The notes: generated by a model from the sequence alone, not told the origin. Shown: positions 12,001 through 23,038, counted from the first letter of the stretch. The stretch is 64,000 nt of DNA from Salinarimonas sp. (GCF_040111675.1 NZ_CP157794.1:2253501-2317500); one strand, 5' to 3'. Program-made: numbers and translations.

Positions 12001-12858
12001 ATGACGACAACCGGCGCCGGCGAGGTCCGGCCGAGGCCGCCGCTCTTCCGGGCGTTGGGCGCGGCCGAGCCGCCCGCCATGGTGCGCGTCGACGGCGTCG
12101 ACTACGCGCGCGTGACGGTGTTCAAGCACGATTCCTGGGCGGCGACGGCGCTCTACGCGGCGGACGAGCGCTTCATCACCGTAAAGTTCAACCGTATCCA
12201 GCCGATCTTCATCGTGCCGATGCGCTGGCTCGGCCGTACCCTGGCGCGGCGCGAGGCCGGCTTCCTGGCGCGCCTCGCCGACGTGCCGCTCGTGCCGGAG
12301 GTGCTCGGCCCGGTCGAGGTCGGGGGACGCGTTGCCGACAACGCGGTGGCGCGGGTCTATATCGCCGGCCGGCCCTTCAAGGACCGCAACGGCATCGCGC
12401 CCGATTTCACCCGTCAGCTCGAGGGCCTGCTCGCCGAGGTCCACGCCCGCGGCATCGCCTATGTCGACCTGCACAAGCGCGAGAACGTCATCGTGGACGG
12501 CGAGGGGCGGCCGAACCTGATCGATTTCCAGGTCAGCCTCGGCATCGGCGCGCGCTGGCCCTGGAACGGCCGCCTGTTCCGCCGCTTCGTCGCGCTCCTG
12601 CAGGAGACGGACAGCTACCACGTGCGCAAGCACCACGTCCGCCTCTACCCCGAGGCGTTCACGCCGGAGGAGCGCGAGACCTACGCCCAGCCGCCCGGCA
12701 TCATCGGCGCGCACCGGCGCGTGGCGAAGCCCATCCGCCGCTGGCGGCGCGCGCTGCTCGCGCGCCTGCGCGTGCGCGACCGTTCCGGCATGGCGCATTC
12801 GGAGCACGAGCCCGAAGTCGCCTTTCGGCGCGAGGAGGACGCGGGACGGGAGCGCTGA
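12001..12858 (+). CDS. Small kinase-like protein (WaaP/InaA/RIO-type fold)
   Basis: The 285-residue protein has a minimal protein-kinase-like layout. A candidate ATP lysine is Lys62 in ITVKFNR. The catalytic loop YVDLHKRENVIV carries Asp156 and Asn162, and the metal-binding DFG-equivalent is IDF at Asp175. It resembles lipopolysaccharide core heptose/Kdo kinases and InaA-type proteins, which phosphorylate sugars on the inner membrane face, but the substrate is not determined. A GGGG-rich ribosome site precedes the ATG at 12001. It stands alone, divergent from the GH13 gene and convergent with the IalB-family gene. The C-terminal third is rich in arginine, which could bind anionic lipids. Confidence 0.65.
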   Translation: MTTTGAGEVRPRPPLFRALGAAEPPAMVRVDGVDYARVTVFKHDSWAATALYAADERFITVKFNRIQPIFIVPMRWLGRTLARREAGFLARLADVPLVPEVLGPVEVGGRVADNAVARVYIAGRPFKDRNGIAPDFTRQLEGLLAEVHARGIAYVDLHKRENVIVDGEGRPNLIDFQVSLGIGARWPWNGRLFRRFVALLQETDSYHVRKHHVRLYPEAFTPEERETYAQPPGIIGAHRRVAKPIRRWRRALLARLRVRDRSGMAHSEHEPEVAFRREEDAGRER

Positions 12859-12931
12859 CGCGGAGCCGGAAACGCGCATCAGCACCCGCGGCGCTGCGGA
12901 CCTTCGGGAGGAGCCCCCGGGCAGCGTCACG

Positions 12932-13444
12932 TCATCGCGCCAGCTCCGACAGGCGCTCGCGCGCGGCGCTGAAGCCTTCGAGCGACATGCCGAGGCCGAA
13001 CGGCTCGCGCGTCTCGTTCGCGGTGGCCGCGATCTCGAGGCGTTCGCCTCCGGCGAGACGCGATACCGCGACGGGATCGAGGACGAGGGGAACGAGGCAC
13101 CCGCCGGGCAGGCAGGTGCTGAAGCGCGCCTGCGTCAGAAGGGCGCCGTCGACCGAGAGCGCCGTCCCTTCATCCAGAAGCAACCCGAAGGGCATGACGA
13201 GCATGCCGGACAGGCCTACGTCGGTTTCGGCGAGCTCGATGCCGGCGATCTGGCGGCCGTCCTGCTGGACGAGACGCTGCGCCATGACGCAGCGTCTCGC
13301 GCCCGCGCGCGTCGCACAAGCGACGGTCCAGTCGCCGTAGGTTTCCTGCAGGGACGACGGCGCCGCGGGCGCCTGCGCTTTCACCGGGAGCGGAGAAACG
13401 GTCAGCCCAACCACAACGAGGATCGAGGCGAGAGCAGGCCGCAT
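12932..13444 (-). CDS. IalB-family periplasmic protein
   Basis: The 170-residue protein has a signal peptide (about 1-24, ending PVKAQA). The IalB (invasion-associated locus B) pattern follows: YGDWTVAC, a Cys-containing segment ARRCVMAQ, LVMPFGLLL and a paired-cysteine turn FSTCLPGGC. Four cysteines suggest disulfides in the periplasm. Family members occur across alphaproteobacteria. The name comes from Bartonella, and no virulence role should be assumed here. It sits 2 bases downstream of the autotransporter gene on the same strand, so co-expression is likely. Confidence 0.85.
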   Translation of the reverse strand: MRPALASILVVVGLTVSPLPVKAQAPAAPSSLQETYGDWTVACATRAGARRCVMAQRLVQQDGRQIAGIELAETDVGLSGMLVMPFGLLLDEGTALSVDGALLTQARFSTCLPGGCLVPLVLDPVAVSRLAGGERLEIAATANETREPFGLGMSLEGFSAARERLSELAR

Positions 13445-13446
13445 GA

Positions 13447-16400
13447 TCAGAACTCGATCCGTAAACGCCCGGTCGCCCCATGCGCCGCACCGCGGTCGCC
13501 GAAGCTGCCGCCGTAGGCGATACCGAGCGTCACCTGCTCCCGCAATTCGAAGTCGAGCGCGGCCTCGACGACGGCGGCGTCCTCCTCGATCGGCGTAGCC
13601 GCCACGACGAACGCGTCCGAGCCGGCGATGCGGAAGGTCGTGGTCGGCTGCGTGTCACCGAAGGCGTGCCGCCATCCGACCATCGCGCGCGCGGTCGCCT
13701 GCCAGCCTCGAAGGGTGAAGGCCGTGGACAGGCGCAGGCCGAGCGTGGAATAGGCGGTCGCGAGCGTGCTGCCCTGGGCGGTAAGCGCTGCACTGGCGCC
13801 GGACTCGCTGAAGCCGTCGGTATCGAGATGCACATAGGCGAGGCCAGCGAAGGGCTCGAGCGCGAAGCCGCCAGTTCCGAGGCGATAGCCGACCTCGCCG
13901 GCGAATTGCGTCCTGCGCGCATCGTAGTCGGCCGAGAGCGCGTCGGCGTAGCCGGGGAACGCGATCGTGCGCCGCGTTTCGATTCGGTGCCAGGTGTGGA
14001 TCGCCCCGGCGCCGATACGGAAGGGACCGAGCTCCCCCGTGGCATAAGCGCCGAGATGGACATCGTCGCTCTCGCCGGAGGCGTTGAGCGAGTCCGCCGC
14101 GATGGTCGAGCGGCCGTAGCCGCCGAACAGGCCGACGCGGATGCTCTCCCCGACCATCCCGTCGAGGCCGACGAGGAACCCGCCTTCGTCGCGCTCGATG
14201 CTCGGCGTTCCCACCGTGCCTCCGACGCGGCTCCAAGACCCGAAAACCTCTCCCCATGCCGCGAGGCCCCGACCCGCCGGGACCTCGGCGGCGCTCTCGA
14301 AGGCGCTGTAGGCGGCGAAGGGCCCGCTCTCCGCAACCCCGCGATAGGCACCCCCGTGGAACCGGTTCAGCATAACGGAGCGCACCGTTCCGGCGCCATC
14401 GACGAGGGCGCCCTGCACGCTGGGATGAAAATCGCCGGCGAGCTGCGTCAGGCCCGCTCGCGCGGTCGGCGCGTCGAGCAGAATGAGCGCTCTGTACAGG
14501 TCGCTTCCGATCCCCACGCCGTCGAGCGCTCGGGCGACGGCGATCTGGTTGTCCGTGCGGGCGACGCTCGCAAGCGAGATGCCGTTGCGCACGAGCCGAA
14601 GCGTCACGTTCGTCGGCGAATAGACGAGCAGCGGCTGGAGAAAGGTGAAGGTCGAGCTCGCCCCGGCGAAGCTTCCGTTCAGGCTCGACGCTGTCAGGAT
14701 CACGTAGTCTGAATAGGGCGCATAGGCGCCCGTCTGGCCGATATGCAAGACCGTTCCGGCGAGGTTCGCCGTCCCGGTCACGACGATGCGGTCGCTGGCG
14801 CCGCTCGCCGGATCGGTCTCGACCTCGAAGACGGAGCCGGACAGCAGGTCGAGGTCGCCGTCGACGGTCATCGTCCCGATCGAGTTGCCGGGCGCGATCG
14901 TCGCGCCTGCCGCGATCGTCGTCGACCCGATCGTGCCGGACCCACCGAGGCGACCGCTCGCGACGTTCAGCGTCCCGCCCAGCCTGCCGTTCACGAGCAG
15001 CGTGCCGTTCGACATCGTGGTCGTGCCGGTAAAGCCGCTCGAATCGCCGGTCAGCTCCGTCACGCCGGCCAGGATCGAGATGGCGCCGGGTCCGGAGATC
15101 GCAGACGGGAATGTGTGGCGCGCCGACGTGTGGTTGAACACGAGGCTGCCCCGTCCAGCGCCGAAGATCACCTGCGCGGCCTCGAGCACGCCCGGCGCCC
15201 CCGCCGGATCGCCGATTGCGCCGCCGATCGAGACCGTTCCCGAGGCGGTCGGGTTCGCGGCGATGCCGAGCTGTCCCGAGCCCGCGGCCACGGAAACCGT
15301 GCCCCCGTCCACGATGGTCAGCGACCCTCTTCCCGAGTCACCGACCAGCAGGGAGCCGCTGCTGGTCCAGGCCGAGCCCGGACCTGTGACGGTCACCGAG
15401 CCGCTGGCGATGAGAGTTCCGCCGAGATAGCCGGCCGTGCTCGCAACGCGGCCGCCGGCTTCCACGATCAGCTCGCCGGCGCCCGCGAAGCCGACGTACA
15501 GATCCGTATCGTTCACCCAGGTGGAACCCGCGCCGGTAACCCTCGCCGTTCCGACGCCGTTGGGGTTCATACCGACGTAGCCGGCCGCGCTCGACACCGT
15601 GCCGCCGCTCGCCACGCTCAGTGTGCCCCTGCCGAAGAAGCCGACATACAGCCCGTCTCTGCTGGTCCAGGTCGAGCCGTCGGCGACCGTCACAACACCG
15701 GCGCCGTTGAACGAGCGGCCGATATAGCCGGCCGCGTTCGACACGCTGCCGCCTGCCTCGACGCTCATCTCGCCGGCGCCGGCATAGCCGACGTACAGAT
15801 CCGAGCTGTTCTCCCAGGTCGAGGTCGGGCCGGTGACGGTCACCGCTCCGACGCCGGTCGAGGCCAGTCCGAGAAGGGCGGTCGTGTTCGAGACCCTGCC
15901 GCCGGCCTCGATGCGCAGCGTGCCTGTGCCGGACGCACCGATCGTCAGGTTGCCGGTGCTGTTCCACGTCGAGCCCGTCCCGGTGACCGTCACCGTGCCG
16001 GTGCCGACGCCGGCGCCGCCGAAATTGTCGCCGAGGACGCTCAGTGCGTTCGTGACGCTGCCGCCGGCCTCGATGCTCAGGCTGCCCGTTCCGGACCCGC
16101 CGATGACCAGGAGGTTGCCGCTGTTCCAGATGGAGCCCGCGCCGACGACCGTCACCGTGCCGGAGCCGCCGAAGTTTCGACCGACATAGCCTCGGGTGGT
16201 GGAGATGGCGCCGCCGGTCTCGACGCTCAGCTGGCCGGTGCCGAACTGCCCGACGGTCAAGTCGGCCGTCTGCGCCGAGCCGCCGGCGATCACGGTGGGC
16301 CTCGGTGAGACCGTGTTCAGCAAGACCGCGTCGGACGTGCCGGGCACCGTGTTGGTCGTCCAATTGCCGGCTGTGAACCAATCCGTCGAAAGGCTGCCGT

Positions 16401-16512
16401 CCCAGGAGACCTGCGCGTATGCGGGCGCGGTGACCGACATGAGTACGGCGCTAGCGACCAGCGTAATTCCTCGCCTGCCGTCTTGCCGTTCTTGTCGCAG
16501 CCGAAAAACCAT
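13447..16512 (-). CDS. Autotransporter with repeat passenger and C-terminal beta-barrel
   Basis: This is a 1021-residue type V secretion protein. The signal peptide ends at about residue 34 (APAYAQ). From about 82 to 440 the passenger holds some seven imperfect repeats of about 50 residues, each with VTVTG.GSTW, a LYVG step and a G.L.VE.GG.VS turn. This pattern resembles the T5SS/PEP-CTERM-associated repeat and predicts a long beta-helix. A second stretch with SGSGTIG-like turns follows. The C-terminal 270 residues form an autotransporter beta-barrel that ends in the expected terminal phenylalanine (RLRIEF). Its repeats probably mediate surface adhesion or display; the ligand is unknown. The IalB-family gene follows at once. 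Confidence 0.9.
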   Translation of the reverse strand: MVFRLRQERQDGRRGITLVASAVLMSVTAPAYAQVSWDGSLSTDWFTAGNWTTNTVPGTSDAVLLNTVSPRPTVIAGGSAQTADLTVGQFGTGQLSVETGGAISTTRGYVGRNFGGSGTVTVVGAGSIWNSGNLLVIGGSGTGSLSIEAGGSVTNALSVLGDNFGGAGVGTGTVTVTGTGSTWNSTGNLTIGASGTGTLRIEAGGRVSNTTALLGLASTGVGAVTVTGPTSTWENSSDLYVGYAGAGEMSVEAGGSVSNAAGYIGRSFNGAGVVTVADGSTWTSRDGLYVGFFGRGTLSVASGGTVSSAAGYVGMNPNGVGTARVTGAGSTWVNDTDLYVGFAGAGELIVEAGGRVASTAGYLGGTLIASGSVTVTGPGSAWTSSGSLLVGDSGRGSLTIVDGGTVSVAAGSGQLGIAANPTASGTVSIGGAIGDPAGAPGVLEAAQVIFGAGRGSLVFNHTSARHTFPSAISGPGAISILAGVTELTGDSSGFTGTTTMSNGTLLVNGRLGGTLNVASGRLGGSGTIGSTTIAAGATIAPGNSIGTMTVDGDLDLLSGSVFEVETDPASGASDRIVVTGTANLAGTVLHIGQTGAYAPYSDYVILTASSLNGSFAGASSTFTFLQPLLVYSPTNVTLRLVRNGISLASVARTDNQIAVARALDGVGIGSDLYRALILLDAPTARAGLTQLAGDFHPSVQGALVDGAGTVRSVMLNRFHGGAYRGVAESGPFAAYSAFESAAEVPAGRGLAAWGEVFGSWSRVGGTVGTPSIERDEGGFLVGLDGMVGESIRVGLFGGYGRSTIAADSLNASGESDDVHLGAYATGELGPFRIGAGAIHTWHRIETRRTIAFPGYADALSADYDARRTQFAGEVGYRLGTGGFALEPFAGLAYVHLDTDGFSESGASAALTAQGSTLATAYSTLGLRLSTAFTLRGWQATARAMVGWRHAFGDTQPTTTFRIAGSDAFVVAATPIEEDAAVVEAALDFELREQVTLGIAYGGSFGDRGAAHGATGRLRIEF

Positions 16513-16730
16513 CGATCACCCGCAGCGTCCACCATCCTCGCGACGACAGACTTCTCGCGATACCCTACGTCATCACGAAGCACCATCCAGGGCTTCCCGG
16601 CAGCTTTCCTCGCAACGTGGCTTCGAGGCAACAGAGCGGTCGGCAATACTCGGCAGGGGCGCACGGCGGTTCGACGTCGGCGGCGACCGCACCGGCCTTC
16701 GACGGGGTGCCGCTAGCGGAGAAACGAAAG

Positions 16731-16756
16731 AGGCCCCCGGGTCTCCCCGGGGGCCT
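16731..16756 (-). terminator. Rho-independent terminator of groES-groEL
   Basis: A perfect 11-bp GC stem (16731-16741 with 16746-16756) has a 4-base loop. On the minus strand it is followed by a T-rich tail (CTTTCGTTTCTC). It lies about 38 bases after the groEL stop and closes the chaperonin operon. The remaining gap to the autotransporter start (16513-16730) shows no gene. Confidence 0.85.
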
Positions 16757-16793
16757 CCGATTCGCGTCTCGCGTCTGGCGCGAGCGGCGGGCC

Positions 16794-18548
<1,755 letters not shown>

Positions 18549-18839
18549 TTACGCGGAGACGACGCCCATGATGTCGCTCTCCTTCATGATGAGGAGATCC
18601 TGGCCGTCGATGCGCACCTCGGTGCCCGACCACTTGCCGAACAGGACACGGTCGCCGGCCTTGACGTCGAGCGGCTGGACCTTACCGGTCTCGTCGCGGG
18701 CGCCGGGCCCGACGGCGACGACCTCGCCCTCCTGGGGCTTCTCCTTGGCGGTGTCCGGGATGATGATCCCGCCCTTCGTCTTCTCCTCCGCCTCGATACG
18801 GCGGACGACGACGCGGTCGTGCAGGGGACGGAAGTTCAT
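18549..18839 (-). CDS. groS: Co-chaperonin GroES
   Basis: This is the 10-kDa lid of the GroEL chamber, with 96 residues. It starts [14 protein letters not shown], carries the mobile loop [17 protein letters not shown] and ends [16 protein letters not shown]. It is the first gene of the operon. The CIRCE element and promoter lie 73-139 bases upstream. Confidence 0.99.
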   Translation of the reverse strand: MNFRPLHDRVVVRRIEAEEKTKGGIIIPDTAKEKPQEGEVVAVGPGARDETGKVQPLDVKAGDRVLFGKWSGTEVRIDGQDLLIMKESDIMGVVSA

Positions 18840-18911
18840 GGGGTGGCGTCCTCTATGCAGGCGGGGCGCGCTCGGCTAGAACACGCCCGCCGTCCGGGTT
18901 GCTCAGGGCTG

Positions 18912-18938
18912 TTGGCACTCGATGCGAGAGAGTGCCAA
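18912..18938. promoter_or_regulatory. CIRCE operator (HrcA binding site)
   Basis: TTGGCACTC (18912-18920) and GAGTGCCAA (18930-18938) form a perfect 9-bp inverted repeat with a 9-base spacer. This is the CIRCE arrangement bound by the HrcA heat-shock repressor. It sits just downstream of the groES promoter boxes on the minus strand, across the expected transcription start. Confidence 0.93.
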
Positions 18939-18949
18939 AGCGTGCCTGC

Positions 18950-18978
18950 GAGATAGATGGACGCGGCCGGCGTGTCAA
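18950..18978 (-). promoter_or_regulatory. Sigma70 promoter of groES-groEL
   Basis: On the minus strand TTGACA (18978-18973) and TATCTC (18955-18950) are separated by 17 bases, a good housekeeping promoter. The CIRCE operator lies immediately downstream, so HrcA would block initiation. Confidence 0.7.
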
Positions 18979-18996
18979 GGATGGCGCGCTCCGGCG

Positions 18997-19941
18997 TCAC
19001 GCCTCGTTGCGCCCCAGCGTCACCGCGGCCAGGATCATCGTCGCCCCGAGCAGCATGGGCGTCGTCGGCACTTCGCCGAGGACGAGATAGGCCCCGAGCA
19101 GCCCGAAGACCGGGATCAGCGTCAGCCACAACCCGGCCGCGCCTGCCGACACCCGGCTGAGGCCGATCAGGTAGAGCCAGAAGGCGAGCGCGTACTGAAC
19201 GACGCCGGACGCCGCCGCATAGGCCAGCAGCCCGGGCGTGAGTACCTCGAAGCCGCTCGCGTCCGCTCCCGTGGCGACCACCGCGGCGAAGATCGCCAGC
19301 GCGAAGGCGAGCCCGACGGCCTGCTGCCCGGACGCGAGGGTCGCGGGCGGAAAGTCCGCGGCGATCCGGGCCGACAGGACGACGTAGGTCGCCGCCGTCA
19401 TCGTGGCGACGACGATCAGCACGTCGCCGAGCGGGCTCGCCCCAGGCAGGCTCGTCGAGGCGCTGGAGACGAGGAGCAGCCCGGCGGTCGCGACGGCGAT
19501 GCACACGACGAGACGCCGCGTCGGCCGATGGCCGAACAGCAGGAAGGCGACGAGCGGTATCAGCACGGGCTCCGACGCGCCGATCACCGAGGCGCTGCCC
19601 GCGGTCGTCAGCGCGAGCCCGACGAGCCCGATCGCATAGGTGGCTCCGGGCTCGAGCAGCCCGATCGACGAGGCGCGCGCGAAGGCGCGGGTGCGATGGC
19701 GTCGCAGCGCCCGCGGGCCCGCGAGCAGGACCAGGAAGGCGACGCTGGCGGAGAGCTGCAGGACGAGCAGCGTCACCGGCGGGATGTCGTAGAGAAGGTC
19801 GCGGGACATCACCGTGGCCGAGCCCCAGCACGCCGCCGAGCCGATCATCGCCATGACCGCCACGGCGCGCTGCCGCCGCCGATCGCCGTGCTGCGACGCG
19901 GCCTGCGCCGGGACATCGGGCTCCCGCGTTCCGGGCTGCAT
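18997..19941 (-). CDS. EamA/DMT-family transporter
   Basis: The 314-residue inner-membrane protein has about ten hydrophobic helices in two EamA halves (ACWGSATVMSRDLL in the first, LAFWLYLIGLSRVSAGAAG in the second). This is the drug/metabolite exporter superfamily, and the substrate is unknown. I chose the ATG at 19941, which gives a short hydrophilic N-terminus before the first helix. The longer upstream reading is arginine-rich and unlike the family. It is divergent from the unrecognised gene at 20091. Confidence 0.85.
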   Translation of the reverse strand: MQPGTREPDVPAQAASQHGDRRRQRAVAVMAMIGSAACWGSATVMSRDLLYDIPPVTLLVLQLSASVAFLVLLAGPRALRRHRTRAFARASSIGLLEPGATYAIGLVGLALTTAGSASVIGASEPVLIPLVAFLLFGHRPTRRLVVCIAVATAGLLLVSSASTSLPGASPLGDVLIVVATMTAATYVVLSARIAADFPPATLASGQQAVGLAFALAIFAAVVATGADASGFEVLTPGLLAYAAASGVVQYALAFWLYLIGLSRVSAGAAGLWLTLIPVFGLLGAYLVLGEVPTTPMLLGATMILAAVTLGRNEA

Positions 19942-20090
19942 GCGTGTGGCCTCTCGCGATCTCGATCCACCGCCTCTAAGGCATCGCCGTTCGTTTAGCA
20001 ATCTTAGAAATGCGTAGCGTGCCGGATGCACTTGACGGATGCGTCGCCTCGACGCAATCTCGGGTCGATCAACCCGGAGATTGCTGGAAC

Positions 20091-21188
20091 ATGCTTCTGC
20101 ATGAAAACATCCCGAGACGGCCCTCGCTCGAGGAACGGCTCCGGGCGCTGGAGCCGGCGGCGGGTCCACCTGCGTTCGGCCCCGACATCGATGCGGCGCA
20201 CGAGACGATCCTCGACCCCGCGCGGTCGCACGAGGAGCGCTGCGCGGCCTTCCTCGCCTGGGCGGCGCGCCATCAGCCCTGCCTGTTCGGACGGATGGCG
20301 TCCAGGGGCCTGCGCGGAATCGGCCTCGCGGTCTGCTGGCTGGACGACGTCGACATCGCCGCGGGCGACGAGCACCTGCGCGCCCGCATCCAGGCGGCGC
20401 GGCGCGCCTGGAAGGCGCAGGCGCTCGACGGGGGCCCGAGCGGGTTCCTCGTCATGCTCAACAGCCGGCGCCTGGCCGAATGCCCGCCGTCGGACGCGCT
20501 CGTCGAGATCTGCCGGCACGTCGCCGACCTCTATTTCGTCGAGTTCGCACCGGTCGAGGCCGACATCCTCTACACCGAGGCCGTGCCGCTGCGCACGGAT
20601 CGCGTGCGCCTCTACAAGGCCGGCGCCAACCTCTTCTACAGCTCGGCTCACGGCACCTGGAACCACGACCGGCGTATCCCCGGCGGCCTCCTCATCTCGA
20701 TCAACTCGGCCGGCCACTGGGCGAACAAGATGGTGGCGAAAGGCGAGGCGGCGAGCCTGCCCGACGCCGTCGACCAGGTGATGGACCTGGCGTTGCGCTC
20801 GATCGGCAACGGCGGCACCGGCCTCGACGGCGCGGCGAGCTGCACCTGGCACAATCGCGGGCTCGCGCCCCTGCGCCCCCGACGGGCGCCCGTCGGCGCC
20901 CTGCCGCGTACCGTGCCGGAGGATCATTCCCAGGATTTCTACAGCGCCGTCTACCACACCGACGTCCTGGTCCCGACCGAGGTCACGCGCGACGCGGAGC
21001 GCGCGCCCGAGATCTGGCCGAACCTGGAGTTCGGATACATCACGGACGCGCCGCTCGGGCCCGAGCACGAGGATTTCGGCCAAGTCTACGGCTTTCCGGT
21101 GCCGGAGGAGGCGATCTACCTCAATCCCTGGCCGCCGCTGCGGCCGAAGCCGCGGGTCCTGCCCGGTCCGGTATCCCGGGTCGCCTGA
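20091..21188 (+). CDS. Unrecognised conserved-looking 365-aa protein
   Basis: I do not recognise this protein with confidence. It is soluble, with no signal peptide or membrane helix. The codon usage and strong third-position GC look like a real gene. Notable segments are ARHQPCLFGRM near residue 65, FLVMLNSRRLAE, DLYFVEFAPVEADILYTEA, FYSSAHGTWNHDRR and ISINSAGHWANKM, rich in aromatic residues, His and Asn. The FxPC-like start faintly recalls the YqcI/YcgG heme-enzyme family, but that is only a resemblance. ATG at 20010 is an alternative start; 20091 (MLLHENIPRRPS) is preferred because helix-forming sequence follows directly. The gene stands alone between two divergent or convergent transporter genes. 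Confidence 0.6.
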   Translation: MLLHENIPRRPSLEERLRALEPAAGPPAFGPDIDAAHETILDPARSHEERCAAFLAWAARHQPCLFGRMASRGLRGIGLAVCWLDDVDIAAGDEHLRARIQAARRAWKAQALDGGPSGFLVMLNSRRLAECPPSDALVEICRHVADLYFVEFAPVEADILYTEAVPLRTDRVRLYKAGANLFYSSAHGTWNHDRRIPGGLLISINSAGHWANKMVAKGEAASLPDAVDQVMDLALRSIGNGGTGLDGAASCTWHNRGLAPLRPRRAPVGALPRTVPEDHSQDFYSAVYHTDVLVPTEVTRDAERAPEIWPNLEFGYITDAPLGPEHEDFGQVYGFPVPEEAIYLNPWPPLRPKPRVLPGPVSRVA

Positions 21189-21197
21189 GCCGCCGCC

Positions 21198-22082
21198 TCA
21201 CCGCCGCGACGCCACCACCGCCCCCGCCACGATCAGCGCCGCGCCGGCGAGCGTCGCCCAGCCGGGGATCTCGCCGAACAGAACGAGCCCCAGCAGCGCC
21301 GCCCAGACCAGCGCCGTATAGTCGATCGGCGCGATGCGGGCGGCCTCGGCCGAGCGGAAGGCGCGGGCGAGCAGCAGGTGGCCGCAGACGCCGAGCGTGC
21401 CGACGAGGCAGAACAGCCAGACGAGATCGCCCGTCAGCGGCTCCCACACATAGGCCGCGGGCCCGGCCAGCACGAGGGCCGGAAACAGGTGCTGCAACGC
21501 CACGATGACGACCACGCCGTCGAGATGCGCGCGGGCGCGCACCAGGACCATGGCGAGGGCGTAGAACACGGCCGCCGACAGCCCCGCCGCGACGCCCAGC
21601 GGATCGAGGGTGACGCCGGACGAGAAGCCGCCTTGCCCGAACACGATCACCAGCATGCCGGCGAAGCCGATGGCCAGCGCCGCGACGATGCGCCCGCTCA
21701 CGCGCTCCTTCAGGAAGAGCGCGCCGAACAGCGCCATGAAGCCCGGCGCGAGGAAGGTCAGCGCCGTCGCCTCCGCGAGCGGCAGGCGCGAGAGCGCCGT
21801 GAAGAAGGCGAGCCCCGTCGCCACGACGAGGAGGGCGCGCACGAAATTGATCCGCAGCGCCTGGGCGGTGGGGACCCGCGGGCGGGTCCACGCGATCGCC
21901 GCCGCTACCGCGATCAGCCCGAAGGCGAAGCGCAGGAACGTCACCTGCGTCACCGGCAGCGAGACGGTCGCGAGCTTCACGGCGGCGTCCATGGCGGAGA
22001 GAAACCCGATGCCGAGCACCGCGTCGCGGATCGCGCGCGGGAGGGCGCCGGCGGGCGCGGCGTGGTTCGTGCGGGCGGGCAT
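21198..22082 (-). CDS. EamA/DMT-family transporter
   Basis: The predicted inner-membrane exporter has about ten helices in two EamA repeats. The first half contains GFLSAMDAAVKL and LTFLAPGFMALFGALFLKE; the second half ends IDYTALVWAALLG and LVLFGEIPGWATLAGAAL. The substrate is unknown. The ATG at 22082 has GGAG six bases upstream and is preferred over an in-frame GTG at 22121. It is convergent with the unrecognised gene at 20091. An AraC regulator gene lies upstream on the same strand. Confidence 0.85.
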   Translation of the reverse strand: MPARTNHAAPAGALPRAIRDAVLGIGFLSAMDAAVKLATVSLPVTQVTFLRFAFGLIAVAAAIAWTRPRVPTAQALRINFVRALLVVATGLAFFTALSRLPLAEATALTFLAPGFMALFGALFLKERVSGRIVAALAIGFAGMLVIVFGQGGFSSGVTLDPLGVAAGLSAAVFYALAMVLVRARAHLDGVVVIVALQHLFPALVLAGPAAYVWEPLTGDLVWLFCLVGTLGVCGHLLLARAFRSAEAARIAPIDYTALVWAALLGLVLFGEIPGWATLAGAALIVAGAVVASRR

Positions 22083-22146
22083 GGAGGGCTCCGGCGAGCG
22101 AACGGGAGCGGGTGATGCCACGGCGCGAGGTGGCGGGGAAGAGGGA

Positions 22147-23001
22147 TCAGGCTGCGATGCCGAGGCGGCGCCACCGCTCGGGCGTGACCCCGAACGCCCG
22201 CTTGAACTGCCGCGTGAGGTGGCTCTGGTCGGCGAAGCCGACGGCGAAGGCGGTGTCCGCGAGGGCGGCGCCGGCGCGGATCATGATGCGGGCGGCGTCG
22301 AGCCTGCGCATGACGAGATAGCGGTAGGGGCTCGTACCGAGGCGGCGGCGGAAGTGCCGGGCGAGGGTGAAGCGATCGAGGCCGGTGAGCGCCTCCAGAT
22401 CCTCCGACCGGACGATGTCCCCGGTATCAGCCGCGAGATGCCTGCGGGCTCTCTCAACGGCGGCGGCGATCCCGGGCCGCTCCGGCCGGCGCACGGCGCC
22501 CGGGTCGAGCGCGACGAGCGCCTCCGCGAGCTCGGCGAGCGCGGCGTCCATGGCCAGCGGCTCGAGCGGACCCTCGAGATCGCACAACAGCGCCCGCACG
22601 GCGGCGACGAGGCGCGGGTCGCGGGAGACCGGGTCGCGCAGGAAGGGCAGGGCGCCGAGCCGCGCCCCCGCCGCCTCGGCGACGAGGCGCGGCTCGACAT
22701 AGGCCATCCGGTAGGCGAACCCGCCCTGGGCGCCGGCGCGGCCGTCGTGGCGCTCGTCGGGGTGGATGACGAGGGCGCAGCCCGAAAGGCCGTCCGCCCG
22801 CGAGCCGCGATAGTCGAAGCTCTGAACGCCGGCCAGGGTCAGCCCGATCGCATAGGTGTCGTGCCGGTGCGGATCGTAGGCGTGCCCCGAGAAACGCGCG
22901 GCGATCCGCTCGACGCCGGGCGCGCCGGCGCCCGTTCGGATCACGTCCGGCGCGGCGGCGGCGCACGATCGTTCAAGACGCGGCCCGGCGGGGTGCGGCA
23001 T
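22147..23001 (-). CDS. AraC-family transcriptional regulator
   Basis: The 284-residue DNA-binding regulator has an N-terminal cupin-like sensing domain (FSGHAYDPHRHDTYAIGL, then VIHPDERHDGRAG). The C-terminal AraC domain has two helix-turn-helix units (ALTGLDRFTLARHFRRRLG and the signature AFAVGFADQSHLTRQFKRAFG). The start at 23001 (MPHPAGPR) places the gene head to head with the EamA gene at 23039, which it most likely controls together with the EamA gene at 21198. The effector is unknown. Confidence 0.88.
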   Translation of the reverse strand: MPHPAGPRLERSCAAAAPDVIRTGAGAPGVERIAARFSGHAYDPHRHDTYAIGLTLAGVQSFDYRGSRADGLSGCALVIHPDERHDGRAGAQGGFAYRMAYVEPRLVAEAAGARLGALPFLRDPVSRDPRLVAAVRALLCDLEGPLEPLAMDAALAELAEALVALDPGAVRRPERPGIAAAVERARRHLAADTGDIVRSEDLEALTGLDRFTLARHFRRRLGTSPYRYLVMRRLDAARIMIRAGAALADTAFAVGFADQSHLTRQFKRAFGVTPERWRRLGIAA

Positions 23002-23038
23002 GGGCGAGGCTCCGATCCCGTTCTTGCTGGAGGAGAGC

